22,783 bases of DNA, taken from a virus. The notes under the pieces are model-generated. The model searched no databases. It was not told the origin of the DNA and saw only the letters and a program-made list of their open reading frames with translations. Positions 7,501 through 16,073 of this stretch are shown piece by piece; within the stretch, counting starts at the first letter, position 1, and each line of letters begins with the position of its first letter. Made by a program: the position numbers and the translations under genes. The stretch lies in IMG/VR virus record IMGVR_UViG_3300008266_000511, positions 1-22,783 of that record; one strand, 5' to 3'.

Positions 7501-8148
7501 ATGAAATTTGTTTATCCATACCACAGCAAAGCTGAGTCTGACTTTGAAATCAAGCAATCAATTGCAATGGTGCTCAGTGTATATCCTGATGCAGAGATAT
7601 GGACTGTTGGCAAAGCTGTGTCTGGAATCAACAACATTCCTTGCACTCAACATAATAACATCAGAGGATGTGATGTGACCAATAGAATGCTAACCTTTGC
7701 CAAGCAAATCGGAGGAGATTTCATCTATATGAACAAAGATTTTTTTATCACTGAATCATGGCAGCCTCATGTGGCCATTAAGATGGGATCAATCATTGTC
7801 AATGATGACCATCCTCCACACACAAAGATTGCTCAATGCAATACTCTTGAATTCCTCAAGCATAACAACTTTACAGCCTACAATTTTGAGACACATACTC
7901 CATGTGTAATGAACAGCAAAAAGTTAATTGATCTATTCGACAACATCAACTGGCAGAATGATAACCATTTCATCAAATCAATCTATTGCAATGTGTACCA
8001 GGTACCTTCAAAGGATGGATTCAATTGCAAGGTCTCTGTCCCATCCATTGGCAAAGCTCAAGAATTGATTCTGCTCCAGGGATGTTTCTCCACTGGTGAT
8101 GCATTCTGGAATAAGACTTGTGTTGAATGGATTAAAAGCTTGACTTAG
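7501..8148 (+). CDS. Glycosyltransferase-like protein (GT-A/Stealth-like), only plus-strand gene
   Basis: This 215-residue protein starts MKFVYPYHSKAESDFEIKQS and continues YPDAEIWTVGKAVSG, then a Cys/His-containing strand and FAKQIGGDFIYMNKDFF at residues ~67-82. That series resembles a phage nucleotide-sugar transferase fold with a Rossmann-like N-terminus and a (N)DD-type metal motif. Here the motif reads MNKDFF, with Lys where I expect Asp, so activity is uncertain. The true start is the ATG at 7501; the longer frame to 7354 lies antisense to the protease. The 3' end overlaps the tape measure end by 17 bp in the opposite direction. Its orientation, its place between tail and head modules and its product class suggest an accessory (moron) gene. 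Whether it modifies virion or host glycan is unknown. Confidence 0.55.
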   Translation: MKFVYPYHSKAESDFEIKQSIAMVLSVYPDAEIWTVGKAVSGINNIPCTQHNNIRGCDVTNRMLTFAKQIGGDFIYMNKDFFITESWQPHVAIKMGSIIVNDDHPPHTKIAQCNTLEFLKHNNFTAYNFETHTPCVMNSKKLIDLFDNINWQNDNHFIKSIYCNVYQVPSKDGFNCKVSVPSIGKAQELILLQGCFSTGDAFWNKTCVEWIKSLT

Positions 8149-10777
8149 CCTCTTGAACTTGCACCTTGTTTTGTGTGTTCGTGATGTCAGACTCAAGAAC
8201 AACAACTTGTGATGTCATTGTCTGGAGTTGCTGTCCTTGTCCAAGTTGTGTCAAGTCAGTTGTCTGAGTATTGGTATTGGCTGTGAATGAACTTGCTCCA
8301 GCTCCACTCAATGATGCTCCTCCTCCTCCTGATAATTGTGGAGGTGTTGGTGCAGAGCCAGCTTGATACTTCTGATTCATGATGGCCATTGCCTGTGTGA
8401 TACCAACCAATGATGCTGATGCAATTGCAAAGATACCAGCTGGTGATGGAGGAGGACCAAACTGAGCAATCCCTTTCACAATTGCTGATGCTGTGTCAAT
8501 TCCAACTTGTGCCAATCTCAGAGCTTTGTCTCTTGCAAATTGTGCCTTCTTAATTTTCTCCTCTTCATTGAATGCCTTGAGCTCAATCTGATATTTTTGT
8601 TGTGCAAAGCTTTCCTCAATCTTAGCTTTTTGATCAGCTGTCAATCCTTCTCTATTAAGTTGAGCTTGTAAGTTTGCATCAAGATTGGCAAGGTCTGCCT
8701 CTCTATTTTCTGAAATCTTGTTGAGTCTTGCCTGGTCAATTTGATTGACAAACTCATTTATTTTCTTAAGCTCATCCAATCCTCTCTGAGCTCCCTCAAT
8801 TGCAGCTGTTACTCCCTTGAGAGATTCCTCTCTTGCTTTGATTGCATTCTCTTTCTCTTGGTCAACATACTTTTTATCAAGGTCAGCTTTTTTCTTTCTG
8901 AAATCCTCATTGAGTTTCAACTGATAATCAAGATATTCCTCTTCACTGATGTTGCCATTCTTTAAATTCTCAGAGTTTATCTTCTCTTGCTCTTTGTACC
9001 ACTCATCCAAATCAAGCAATTCATTCTCCTGGTCAGAATTCAAATATCTTTGCCACTTGTTTCTTAATTCTCTTTTTTTAGCCTCAGACTCAGCAATCTT
9101 ATCAAGCTCCTCCTTGCTATATTTATTGACAATGGCAATCCTTTCAGCTGCCTCTTGTTCATCAATCTGTCTCAAGAGCTCAGCATTGTTATGAGCTTGG
9201 TCCCTCATCTTATCATATTTGATGGTTGACTCAAAGAGCTCCTTCTCTTGACCTTCTTTCATTAAGTCCAGACTCAATTGGAATTGCTCATCCTCAGCTT
9301 TGATTCTATCCTCATTTGCTTTACGCTCAATCTCAGCCAATCTCTCTGCCTCTTTCTTTGCCTCCTCTCTTCTCTTCTCAGCTCTTGCCTTGGCTTTATC
9401 AGCTCTCTCCTTTGCAGCATCTGCCTCAGCTTTTGTCTCTTCAATTCTCAATACATCAAGATCATCTTTGAGTTTCTTATTCTCTTTGTATTGTTCATTC
9501 TTATTTTTCTTGACTTCCTTCAATGATTTCTCAAGGTCTTTGACTCTATCCTCATCAACATTCTTCATGCTCTTGAGCAACTTAATCTCATCCTCATATG
9601 CTGCAATCTTTTGCTTTTGCAACTCAAGGATTGCTCTTCCTGATTTCAATGCGGCCTGGAGTTTTTTCTCCTCCATGTCCTCTGTATTCTTTCCAGCTGC
9701 CTGTGCCTTTCTTATCTCAAGAGCATAGCTTTCATCAACAGCTTGTGACCTCTTTTTTTCTGCTGATATCTTTTTATTAAGTTCTTTCTCTGTTGCATCA
9801 GTCCTGTCCTTAGCATTCTTTTTTATCTTAGCTGTGACCTCATCATCTTTAACTCCAAAGAATTCCAATGCTGAGATAATTCCTTTCATCAATGGGATGA
9901 TTGGCAATAAGGCTGTGACCAATCCCTTTCCAACTGGACCAAGTTTGTCAAACCATTTAACAGCTTTTTGAACTGCCTCCTGTACCTTGTCAAAGTTAGC
10001 TATCAATAAACCAATAGCAACAACAATAGCTCCAATCCCTGTGGCAATCAATGCCAATCTGAATAACTTCATTGCTGTTGTGGATGCTGTTGTTGATGCA
10101 GCAAGACCAACATTTGCTCCTGTCTGAGCTTGTGTTGCTGCCACTCCAGCCAATGCCGGTGCAATGGAGCCAGTCATGATAAATTGCTTAGCTTTCTCAA
10201 GACCATTCCTCACTTGAATCCCAAGGATTGCCTCCTTATTCAAGTTGTTGGAAACAATACTCACAGCATTAACCAATCCCTGAACAGCTTGCAACTTGAC
10301 CATGGTTTCTGTCAATGCCTCGGACTCAACACCAGTCAATGCAACTGCTGATTGAATTCCTTGGAAGGCCGCTGCTCCAGTCTCAACTCCTTTCAATGCC
10401 GTATCAACTCCAACAAAGTCAGATGACAATGCATTTGTCTGAGCCTTTAAATCTCCAATCTCATCCTTTAAACTCGCAGCATTCCTAATGGCTTGCTGTC
10501 CAATGGGAGTCTCCATTCCAGCTTGAGCTGCAATGTTCTGATATTCCTTCATTGTCTTGGTCATCTCCCTCATGGTGAGACCACCAGCCTCAACTCTGGC
10601 ATTCAGTTCCTGGAGCTTTTGGTCAAAGGTATCAAGACCAGTTCCATCTGCTGCTGTTTGTTGTGTTGCCTTGAGATCTTGATTCAAGTCATTGACAGCT
10701 GCATCCATTGCCTGGATGTCCTGAACACTGTTGCCAGTATTGACCTTCAGTGAGAATACAACTGACTTCTCTGCCAT
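8132..10777 (-). CDS. Tail tape measure protein
   Basis: This 881-residue protein is the longest in the window. Residues 1-230 are helical and Ala/Gln-rich, ~239-262 form a strongly hydrophobic segment (LALIATGIGAIVVAIGLLIA), and ~283-305 a second one. Residues ~330-700 are a very K/E-rich coiled coil. Near 755-805 a hydrophobic Gly/Pro patch occurs (GPPPSPAGIFAIASASL, then MNQKYQAG) that I associate with Bacteroidota tape measures. Tape length scales with tail length at about 0.15 nm per residue, so a tail near 130 nm is expected. The start overlaps the previous stop (TAATG), and the end overlaps the plus-strand gene by 17 bp. CG dinucleotides are almost absent in the coiled-coil part. Function and localisation in the tail lumen are family knowledge. 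Confidence 0.85.
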   Translation of the reverse strand: MAEKSVVFSLKVNTGNSVQDIQAMDAAVNDLNQDLKATQQTAADGTGLDTFDQKLQELNARVEAGGLTMREMTKTMKEYQNIAAQAGMETPIGQQAIRNAASLKDEIGDLKAQTNALSSDFVGVDTALKGVETGAAAFQGIQSAVALTGVESEALTETMVKLQAVQGLVNAVSIVSNNLNKEAILGIQVRNGLEKAKQFIMTGSIAPALAGVAATQAQTGANVGLAASTTASTTAMKLFRLALIATGIGAIVVAIGLLIANFDKVQEAVQKAVKWFDKLGPVGKGLVTALLPIIPLMKGIISALEFFGVKDDEVTAKIKKNAKDRTDATEKELNKKISAEKKRSQAVDESYALEIRKAQAAGKNTEDMEEKKLQAALKSGRAILELQKQKIAAYEDEIKLLKSMKNVDEDRVKDLEKSLKEVKKNKNEQYKENKKLKDDLDVLRIEETKAEADAAKERADKAKARAEKRREEAKKEAERLAEIERKANEDRIKAEDEQFQLSLDLMKEGQEKELFESTIKYDKMRDQAHNNAELLRQIDEQEAAERIAIVNKYSKEELDKIAESEAKKRELRNKWQRYLNSDQENELLDLDEWYKEQEKINSENLKNGNISEEEYLDYQLKLNEDFRKKKADLDKKYVDQEKENAIKAREESLKGVTAAIEGAQRGLDELKKINEFVNQIDQARLNKISENREADLANLDANLQAQLNREGLTADQKAKIEESFAQQKYQIELKAFNEEEKIKKAQFARDKALRLAQVGIDTASAIVKGIAQFGPPPSPAGIFAIASASLVGITQAMAIMNQKYQAGSAPTPPQLSGGGGASLSGAGASSFTANTNTQTTDLTQLGQGQQLQTMTSQVVVLESDITNTQNKVQVQEAKSSF

Positions 10778-11016
10778 TAGTTATTGACTTCGTATTTTGG
10801 AAGCTCTACATTGTTAACCCAGTCAATGATATCTTGATCATTCCAATCTGATGTATATGTGTATCCATTAAAGTCAACACCAAAGATTGTGGATGCAGTT
10901 GTGAGCAACACATTTGCTGTGCATGTTTTATTGATTATGTCATCAACTACTGTTGTGACTGTCACTGTTGGATTGATAATCTCAACATTGAACTGAGGAA
11001 ATTTATAAGTTGCCAT
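10777..11016 (-). CDS. Small conserved tail-module protein (function unknown)
   Basis: This 79-residue protein begins MATYKFPQFNVEIINPTVTV and continues DDIINKTCTANVLLTT, a GVDFNGYTY strand and a WNDQDIIDWVNNVELPKYEV helix. I recall short proteins of this layout next to tape measures and adhesins of Bacteroidota phages. Its stop overlaps the tape measure start by one base. Structure and position suggest a small virion or tail-tip assembly protein; there is no catalytic motif. Confidence 0.5.
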   Translation of the reverse strand: MATYKFPQFNVEIINPTVTVTTVVDDIINKTCTANVLLTTASTIFGVDFNGYTYTSDWNDQDIIDWVNNVELPKYEVNN

Positions 11017-11017
11017 A

Positions 11018-11785
11018 TTATGATAGTGTTGTTCCTGTTACTGTGAATGTTCTTACTGGAAAATAAGTATATGCTACTGATGATGTTTTAGTTGCTACAT
11101 TCATTACACCTATATTATTTAAAATATATGCTGATGTAGTTGCATTTAAAACTGTTGTTGAACTCCAATAAACTCTTCCTGATGAAGATAAATTAAAAGG
11201 AGAATAATTTAATAAGTTATTTTGGTCATTAGCAAAATTCATTAAATTAAATATCTCTTTCATATTTGGCAATCTCCAGCCACTGGTAAAAGTTCCAACT
11301 GAATAAGAAAGTGAATTGTCAATAGCTTGATTCCAAGTATTACCTGTTGCAATTGCAACTCTGGAAATACCCAACACAGTTGCACCATCATAAGTTGACC
11401 AATCAATCACAATGTTGTTTGTATATGTTTGTGTTCCAAGTTCTGACGTGAATCTGTTTAAATTAGAGAAAGGATTCCTCTTGGCTAATGTTGTAAAGTT
11501 TGTAGCTCTTCCAGCCTCAAGATCACCATCATCGCCTGTCCGAAAACTAGTCTGCTGCCCACTTTTGATTAGTGTTGCACCAATAGGAAATGGCTTGCAA
11601 GTTAAATTAACAGCTGCTGGATAAGTTGAGTTTGTCTCATCTCCTTCTGTCAATGTTATGTCTGGCAATATCAACGACCCTCCAGACCCAACAGTTGTGT
11701 TGTATGTGGCATCACTGTTCTGCACAGATGCATCAGCACAGGCACCTCCACCTCCACCAATTTTAAAGTTCAATGCACTTATCAT
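11018..11785 (-). CDS. Adhesin-like tail protein with DUF1566/Lcl lectin-like domain
   Basis: This 255-residue protein probably contacts the host surface. Residues ~10-63 contain a Gly run, then ASVQNSDATYNTTVGSGGSL and ILPDITLTEGD, a motif I know from Bacteroidota phage fibre ends. Residues ~145-247 match the DUF1566/Lcl domain: WNQAI, TSGWRLPNMKEI, GRVYWSSTT and a closing YFPVRTF. That family has a C-type lectin-like fold. The domain is coded by notably AT-rich DNA (about 27% GC over 11041-11280), whereas the N-terminal part reaches 50% in places, suggesting a separate origin. The ATG overlaps the previous stop (ATGA). I looked for a diversity-generating retroelement and found none. Receptor binding is inferred. 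Confidence 0.6.
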   Translation of the reverse strand: MISALNFKIGGGGGACADASVQNSDATYNTTVGSGGSLILPDITLTEGDETNSTYPAAVNLTCKPFPIGATLIKSGQQTSFRTGDDGDLEAGRATNFTTLAKRNPFSNLNRFTSELGTQTYTNNIVIDWSTYDGATVLGISRVAIATGNTWNQAIDNSLSYSVGTFTSGWRLPNMKEIFNLMNFANDQNNLLNYSPFNLSSSGRVYWSSTTVLNATTSAYILNNIGVMNVATKTSSVAYTYFPVRTFTVTGTTLS

Positions 11786-12048
11786 AGCACTAAGATAACT
11801 GATCCAGATGTTAATCTAACTGATGTAAATTTTGCACCATTCAATGGCCTGATGATTGCTCCAGATTTTACTGCTGTTGCTGTATCTTGAATGTACTCAC
11901 TTGTGACATCTGCCTCAGAGATTTCAATGTGACTGAATAATGTATCCTCAAGAGCAACAATTGCATCACAACTCATAGTGACTGCATCTGTTCCGTTAAC
12001 TATGAATGTGCCTTGAGCTGCTGATAGCACGCTTTGTGAATTTGCCAT
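11782..12048 (-). CDS. Small beta-rich structural protein (function unknown)
   Basis: This 88-residue protein begins MANSQSVLSAAQGTFIVNGT and is rich in Thr, Ser, Val and Ala, with only short hydrophobic strands. The ending VRLTSGSVILVL is a strand. It has the look of a small tail-tip or fibre-base protein. It is followed by the adhesin gene with an ATGA junction and is preceded by an A/T-rich 20-bp gap. I do not recognise a family. Confidence 0.45.
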   Translation of the reverse strand: MANSQSVLSAAQGTFIVNGTDAVTMSCDAIVALEDTLFSHIEISEADVTSEYIQDTATAVKSGAIIRPLNGAKFTSVRLTSGSVILVL

Positions 12049-12068
12049 TTATATATATTTTTTGATTA

Positions 12069-14354
12069 TCATGGGGGTGTGACTATGGTAGTTTGAATAC
12101 CTTCTCCTTCTATTATGCGAATCAGTTCGACAACTGTTGATGTATTCTTGCCACTCTGATAGTCACTAACTTTGAGTAACCTATATACAACACCATCAAT
12201 CTGAATTAAGTTTCTGAAATCAAGACTATTGATGTCTGATGCTCTGAGCATTACTGAGCATGTCACTTTCTTTCCATATCTTGATATCAATTCCTTGATA
12301 AACTTCTCATGATACAGATACAAGTTGTTGGTTGGATATGTTGGTGTGGACCAAAAGACATAGTCAGGAACACCAAAGTTAAAGTCAAATGATGGTGAAT
12401 CCAAGTTGTCCAAGTGACCAACATAAGGATATGATGTCTCATTGTGTGGTATGCCATTCTCATCCACATGAATCCAATCTCCTGTCCTCAATCCTCCCAA
12501 CTGCACAAGGAATGGCTTGCCTTTCTTTCTCTCAACTAAGCTGGTGCCATCCTCATTGAACTTAATCTGGAATACTCTTGGAACAGTTAAGTCAGTGAAT
12601 GTTCCTGGTGATGTATCTGGAATGGTTGACAATAACTTCTGGCTGAATGGTAGCTTGAAATTTGTCTCATTGGTTGCAAATTGACTTTGACTCTCCACAA
12701 TGAATGAGCCATATTGTTTCTGAACATCATCAAAATAACGGCCATTCCAATAATCATCATCTGTCTCAAAATTAAACTTATAATTCTTAGCACTAAAGTT
12801 GATGGTTGGCTCAATCTGAATCTCTTTGCTCCTGTCAAGTTTGTATGTCCAATCAATTGCATCACCACTGGATCTGTAAAAGTCACTCAATGGCTCAATC
12901 TCAAGAATGGTTGGATCAGCAACTGATGGCTTGACATAAAGATTGAATGCTGTGACAAGTCCTTTGAAGAATACATCACAAGTCATGTCTGGAAGGAATG
13001 CATCAAGATAGACTGTACCTCCAGCTGTCAATGATTGAGCTTGCTTTAATACATTTAAATCAGCTGTGTTGCTAATTACTTCAATTGAGATTCCATCATA
13101 GTTAGTTGGCCCTCCAAATATTTGAGGATTGATTAAATTAAACTCAAGATTGAAAGTTACTGCATCATTTATTAAAACGTTTATTTGTCTGGAATAATCA
13201 AATGAATAGCTTATTGAATAAGGAGCATTATTGTTCAATTGACCACTATAAACTACATCATTTGATATTAAGATATTATTCTTGTAAATCATCAATTTAA
13301 CTTGATAACTTGCTGCCATTATTTGACCTCCATTGAATGTGTCAAATGTCAAGTCATGATCTCCAACATAATTGATATTAAACAATCCCTCACTTGCTGC
13401 AATAAATAACAATGGATCAGTTGTCTGAGCTTGACTCAGTAAATCTTGATTGACCGTACAATTATAAAAATCTGTTAATGTTAAATCATTAAGCAACCAA
13501 AAACCAGAACCAGCACCAAGTGAATAACCTTGTATTGATCCATTTATGACTGCTCCTGTTGTTAAATTGTTATTTTCAGTTGTGAATAAAGAATCATTAT
13601 CAGCTTGTACTTGTGTAATGGTTGGCAAGTCCCCTCCAGGATAAGTCATCAACATTCTCTTGAATCTTTGACTCTCAAGGAATCTGCTGTTCCATGTGAT
13701 GCCACAATAGTTGAAAGCTCTTGTCAATATATCATAACAGAATACCTGTGGAGGAATCTGCTCAACTTCAAAAGTGGAAGGTGTAGAACGCGTGAATCCG
13801 TAATCAATCAAGCCGTAATAATACCCTTTACCCTTCCACCCTTGAGAGTCCTGATTGCTCACAGGACTGCCATTGAATTGGATAGTCCCATTCCATGTAT
13901 CTTGTTGGTTAGCGTATGTCAATGCATGATTGTACTCTGAATAACCAAGCTCATTTATTTTAATCTTTGTAAGTCTTGAGATATAGTCAATTGTGTCACT
14001 CACTAAGGTGATTTCAAATGACCATACTCCATCAATTAATTTGCAGCTCATTAATTGAGCCACACCATTGAACTCAAGCAAGCCATCTTGATAGTATTGA
14101 CATTCAGCTTTTACACTTGGATCAAAGTCAACAAAGTTTGAATTAGTGCCAACAATGTTATCTGTTGATGATAAAGTATAGACACTCAACATCAGAGCTG
14201 TGTTGTTCTTGGTCCCTGGCAAAGTGATAGTCTTGGACTTGTTGCCTTTCCTTGCATTTAAATCCTTGATGTCACTGATGTTGAATGTCAATGGAAAAGG
14301 AGCATCTTGGCTGATGTCAACAAGCCTCCCGTTTATGAATAATTCTCCAGCCAT
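12069..14354 (-). CDS. Large tail tip/baseplate-type protein
   Basis: This 761-residue protein starts MAGELFINGRLVDISQDA and continues FNISDIKDLNARKGNKSK and TLPGTKNN, an opening I recall from Bacteroidota phage tail proteins. Most of it is beta structure with no catalytic motif. Residues ~250-440 (13040-13600) are coded by AT-rich DNA, about 27% GC over 13081-13320, while flanks are near 40%. That segment probably forms an inserted beta-sandwich domain. The C-terminal ~250 residues contain a GIPHNETSYPYVGH stretch and end in a strand-rich region (VVYRLLKVSDYQSG). The start overlaps the previous stop by one base (TAATG). A tip, hub or side-fibre role fits the position before the tape measure, but is inferred. 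Confidence 0.55.
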   Translation of the reverse strand: MAGELFINGRLVDISQDAPFPLTFNISDIKDLNARKGNKSKTITLPGTKNNTALMLSVYTLSSTDNIVGTNSNFVDFDPSVKAECQYYQDGLLEFNGVAQLMSCKLIDGVWSFEITLVSDTIDYISRLTKIKINELGYSEYNHALTYANQQDTWNGTIQFNGSPVSNQDSQGWKGKGYYYGLIDYGFTRSTPSTFEVEQIPPQVFCYDILTRAFNYCGITWNSRFLESQRFKRMLMTYPGGDLPTITQVQADNDSLFTTENNNLTTGAVINGSIQGYSLGAGSGFWLLNDLTLTDFYNCTVNQDLLSQAQTTDPLLFIAASEGLFNINYVGDHDLTFDTFNGGQIMAASYQVKLMIYKNNILISNDVVYSGQLNNNAPYSISYSFDYSRQINVLINDAVTFNLEFNLINPQIFGGPTNYDGISIEVISNTADLNVLKQAQSLTAGGTVYLDAFLPDMTCDVFFKGLVTAFNLYVKPSVADPTILEIEPLSDFYRSSGDAIDWTYKLDRSKEIQIEPTINFSAKNYKFNFETDDDYWNGRYFDDVQKQYGSFIVESQSQFATNETNFKLPFSQKLLSTIPDTSPGTFTDLTVPRVFQIKFNEDGTSLVERKKGKPFLVQLGGLRTGDWIHVDENGIPHNETSYPYVGHLDNLDSPSFDFNFGVPDYVFWSTPTYPTNNLYLYHEKFIKELISRYGKKVTCSVMLRASDINSLDFRNLIQIDGVVYRLLKVSDYQSGKNTSTVVELIRIIEGEGIQTTIVTPP

Positions 14355-15568
14355 TAGTTAAGTTGTGATGTATATGTGTATGTTCTCTCCAATGTAATCT
14401 GCTCTTGAATCAAGCCATCTCTCCTCCTTGTCTTGAATTGATAGCTTGTGTTGGTAACTTTCACCGGCTCAAATGCTGTCCCATTATCAACCTCAAGATA
14501 TACTGATGGTGATTCAATCAAGCTCCTCACCAGCCATTGTTGAACACTCTGATAAATCCAGTCAGAATTCAATACCAACTGATCAGCTGCTGTCTTGGCA
14601 AAGTCAACCTTCTCACCTTGATACAATGGATATGTGTAGCTCGTATCATCCCAGACTCCTTTCTCTCTCTGATATCCATAGCTCTGTACTGTGGATGAAT
14701 CTGTTGAGACCAGTGAAAAAGTGAATGAATCCCATACTCCGTATTTATTCAACCAATGCAATCGCCTTGTCTCATATCTCTTACAATCTCTGTCAAGGTA
14801 AATTCTGAACACTTCACCTCCTCCAGAATATATTCCTCCAGATTGTGTTCCTCTTGGTGTTAATTCATAATAGTAACAGTCATCAAAGTTTGCTTGTGTG
14901 ATTGCAGTGTTGGCAATGATTGTCTGAGGAGATGCATCAACAACAGGAAATTGATTGGCTGTGAATGCCTCAGTATGTGCAACAATGATTGAGTTGTTGA
15001 CATCAAACAATCTGTATCTCACTTGAAAGAAACCAGGATCACCATTCAAGATACCCATGAATAATCTCTCATCATCAGCAAGATAAAATTTTCTATCTCT
15101 TGGCCAATCAGTCAACCATGTGACTCCACTTCCAGAGTTTGGATTGCTTGATGATACTGCATGGTCAAGGTAGTCCCAAGCAATAAAGTCCTGATGTCTC
15201 AAGGCTGCATTGAATCCATACAAAGTTGAGCTTGTGTCACTGGCTTGAATCTGGGGAGTTGGACTTCCATACTTCTCATAGACAATAATATAGTACTCAT
15301 TGATAGCCATATCATAGTAAGTCAACAGAGACCCATCCACAACCAATGGACTGGACAATGTACTCTGAACTGCCTCAGATACATCTATCCTCCCAAGAGT
15401 ATTGAATTGCCGATATACCTCTTGAGTCAATCTCAATGTGCTGTTGACATACAACTCAACAACAAAGCTGAAATTAGGTTGTGCAGTCTCATCACTGCTG
15501 AAAGTGAACACCAATGGATTGCCAGCTGGTGCAATCAGTTGTGGTTGATCATATAGTGTTATTGCCAT
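14354..15568 (-). CDS. Tail/baseplate-type beta-rich protein
   Basis: This 404-residue protein starts MAITLYDQPQLIAPAGNPL and is beta-rich and aromatic throughout. The segment RRLHWLNKYGVWDSFTFSL (near residues 270-290) is a motif I recall as conserved in Bacteroidota phage tail proteins. Another feature is SGGGEVFRIYLDRDCKRYET just before it. No enzymatic motif is visible. Its start overlaps the previous gene by 20 nt, and the next gene starts on its stop (TAATG), so the two large proteins are probably made together. Distal tail or baseplate placement is inferred from neighbours. Confidence 0.55.
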   Translation of the reverse strand: MAITLYDQPQLIAPAGNPLVFTFSSDETAQPNFSFVVELYVNSTLRLTQEVYRQFNTLGRIDVSEAVQSTLSSPLVVDGSLLTYYDMAINEYYIIVYEKYGSPTPQIQASDTSSTLYGFNAALRHQDFIAWDYLDHAVSSSNPNSGSGVTWLTDWPRDRKFYLADDERLFMGILNGDPGFFQVRYRLFDVNNSIIVAHTEAFTANQFPVVDASPQTIIANTAITQANFDDCYYYELTPRGTQSGGIYSGGGEVFRIYLDRDCKRYETRRLHWLNKYGVWDSFTFSLVSTDSSTVQSYGYQREKGVWDDTSYTYPLYQGEKVDFAKTAADQLVLNSDWIYQSVQQWLVRSLIESPSVYLEVDNGTAFEPVKVTNTSYQFKTRRRDGLIQEQITLERTYTYTSQLN

Positions 15569-16073
15569 TCTTAGTAAAATTTATTTCAAATAATAAACCA
15601 GTGAGCTCTGCCAAGTCTCTGCCTATCCTCTCAAGGACACTATCATTGATGACATTCTCAGTGATTCTCTTTGGTTGCAATCCTCGCTGCTTGATGTTGG
15701 ATGCCACAGCATATGCATGACTCATATCCAATCCTTTCCACTGACTGATGGCTGTTGCCATGTTGTGAGATACTCCAGGATAGTTGAATGAGAATTGACT
15801 GCCATAGTTGTTGGTGCCAACAGCATTGACTCCCTCATCAACAAATGGATAGTAATCTTCTGCCTCTAATCTGAATGACAGCTGTCCAGTTGGAACAGGA
15901 ATGATTGACGCTGCCAAGGCTCCTGTGTTACTCGCAACTTTCTTTGTGTAATCTCTGAACTCCTCAGCAAGTTTGTTGGATAGCTCAATGATGAATCTGT
16001 CATAAGCATTCTTTGGTTGCTCAGCATCTTGAGCTGATATTCCAAAATCATCAAGAAAATCAAACTCTGCCAT
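15549..16073 (-). CDS. Tail completion / HK97 gp10-like morphogenesis protein
   Basis: This 174-residue protein has a helical N-terminus, then SNTGALAASI, a strand with FRLEAEDYYPFVDEGVNAVG, a loop region and SHAYAVASNIKQRGLQPKRI followed by a C-terminal helix. This matches the layout of gp10-like neck or tail-completion proteins, where a Y.pfVDeG strand pair and a final rG..p helix occur. The ATG at 16073 has CGAAC 18 nt upstream. In the -1 frame the chaperone extension ends inside the first codons here. The completion role is a moderate inference. Confidence 0.55.
   Translation of the reverse strand: MAEFDFLDDFGISAQDAEQPKNAYDRFIIELSNKLAEEFRDYTKKVASNTGALAASIIPVPTGQLSFRLEAEDYYPFVDEGVNAVGTNNYGSQFSFNYPGVSHNMATAISQWKGLDMSHAYAVASNIKQRGLQPKRITENVINDSVLERIGRDLAELTGLLFEINFTKNGNNTI

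Noticed and set aside
8741-9780. Series of plus-strand ORFs (74-142 codons) across the tape measure
   Set aside because: They are antisense shadows of a K/E-rich coiled coil, giving Ser/Leu/Phe-rich translations without start context or neighbours.
11018-11785. Target of a diversity-generating retroelement
   Set aside because: The lectin-like domain suggested it, but there is no reverse transcriptase gene and I saw no template repeat in the window.
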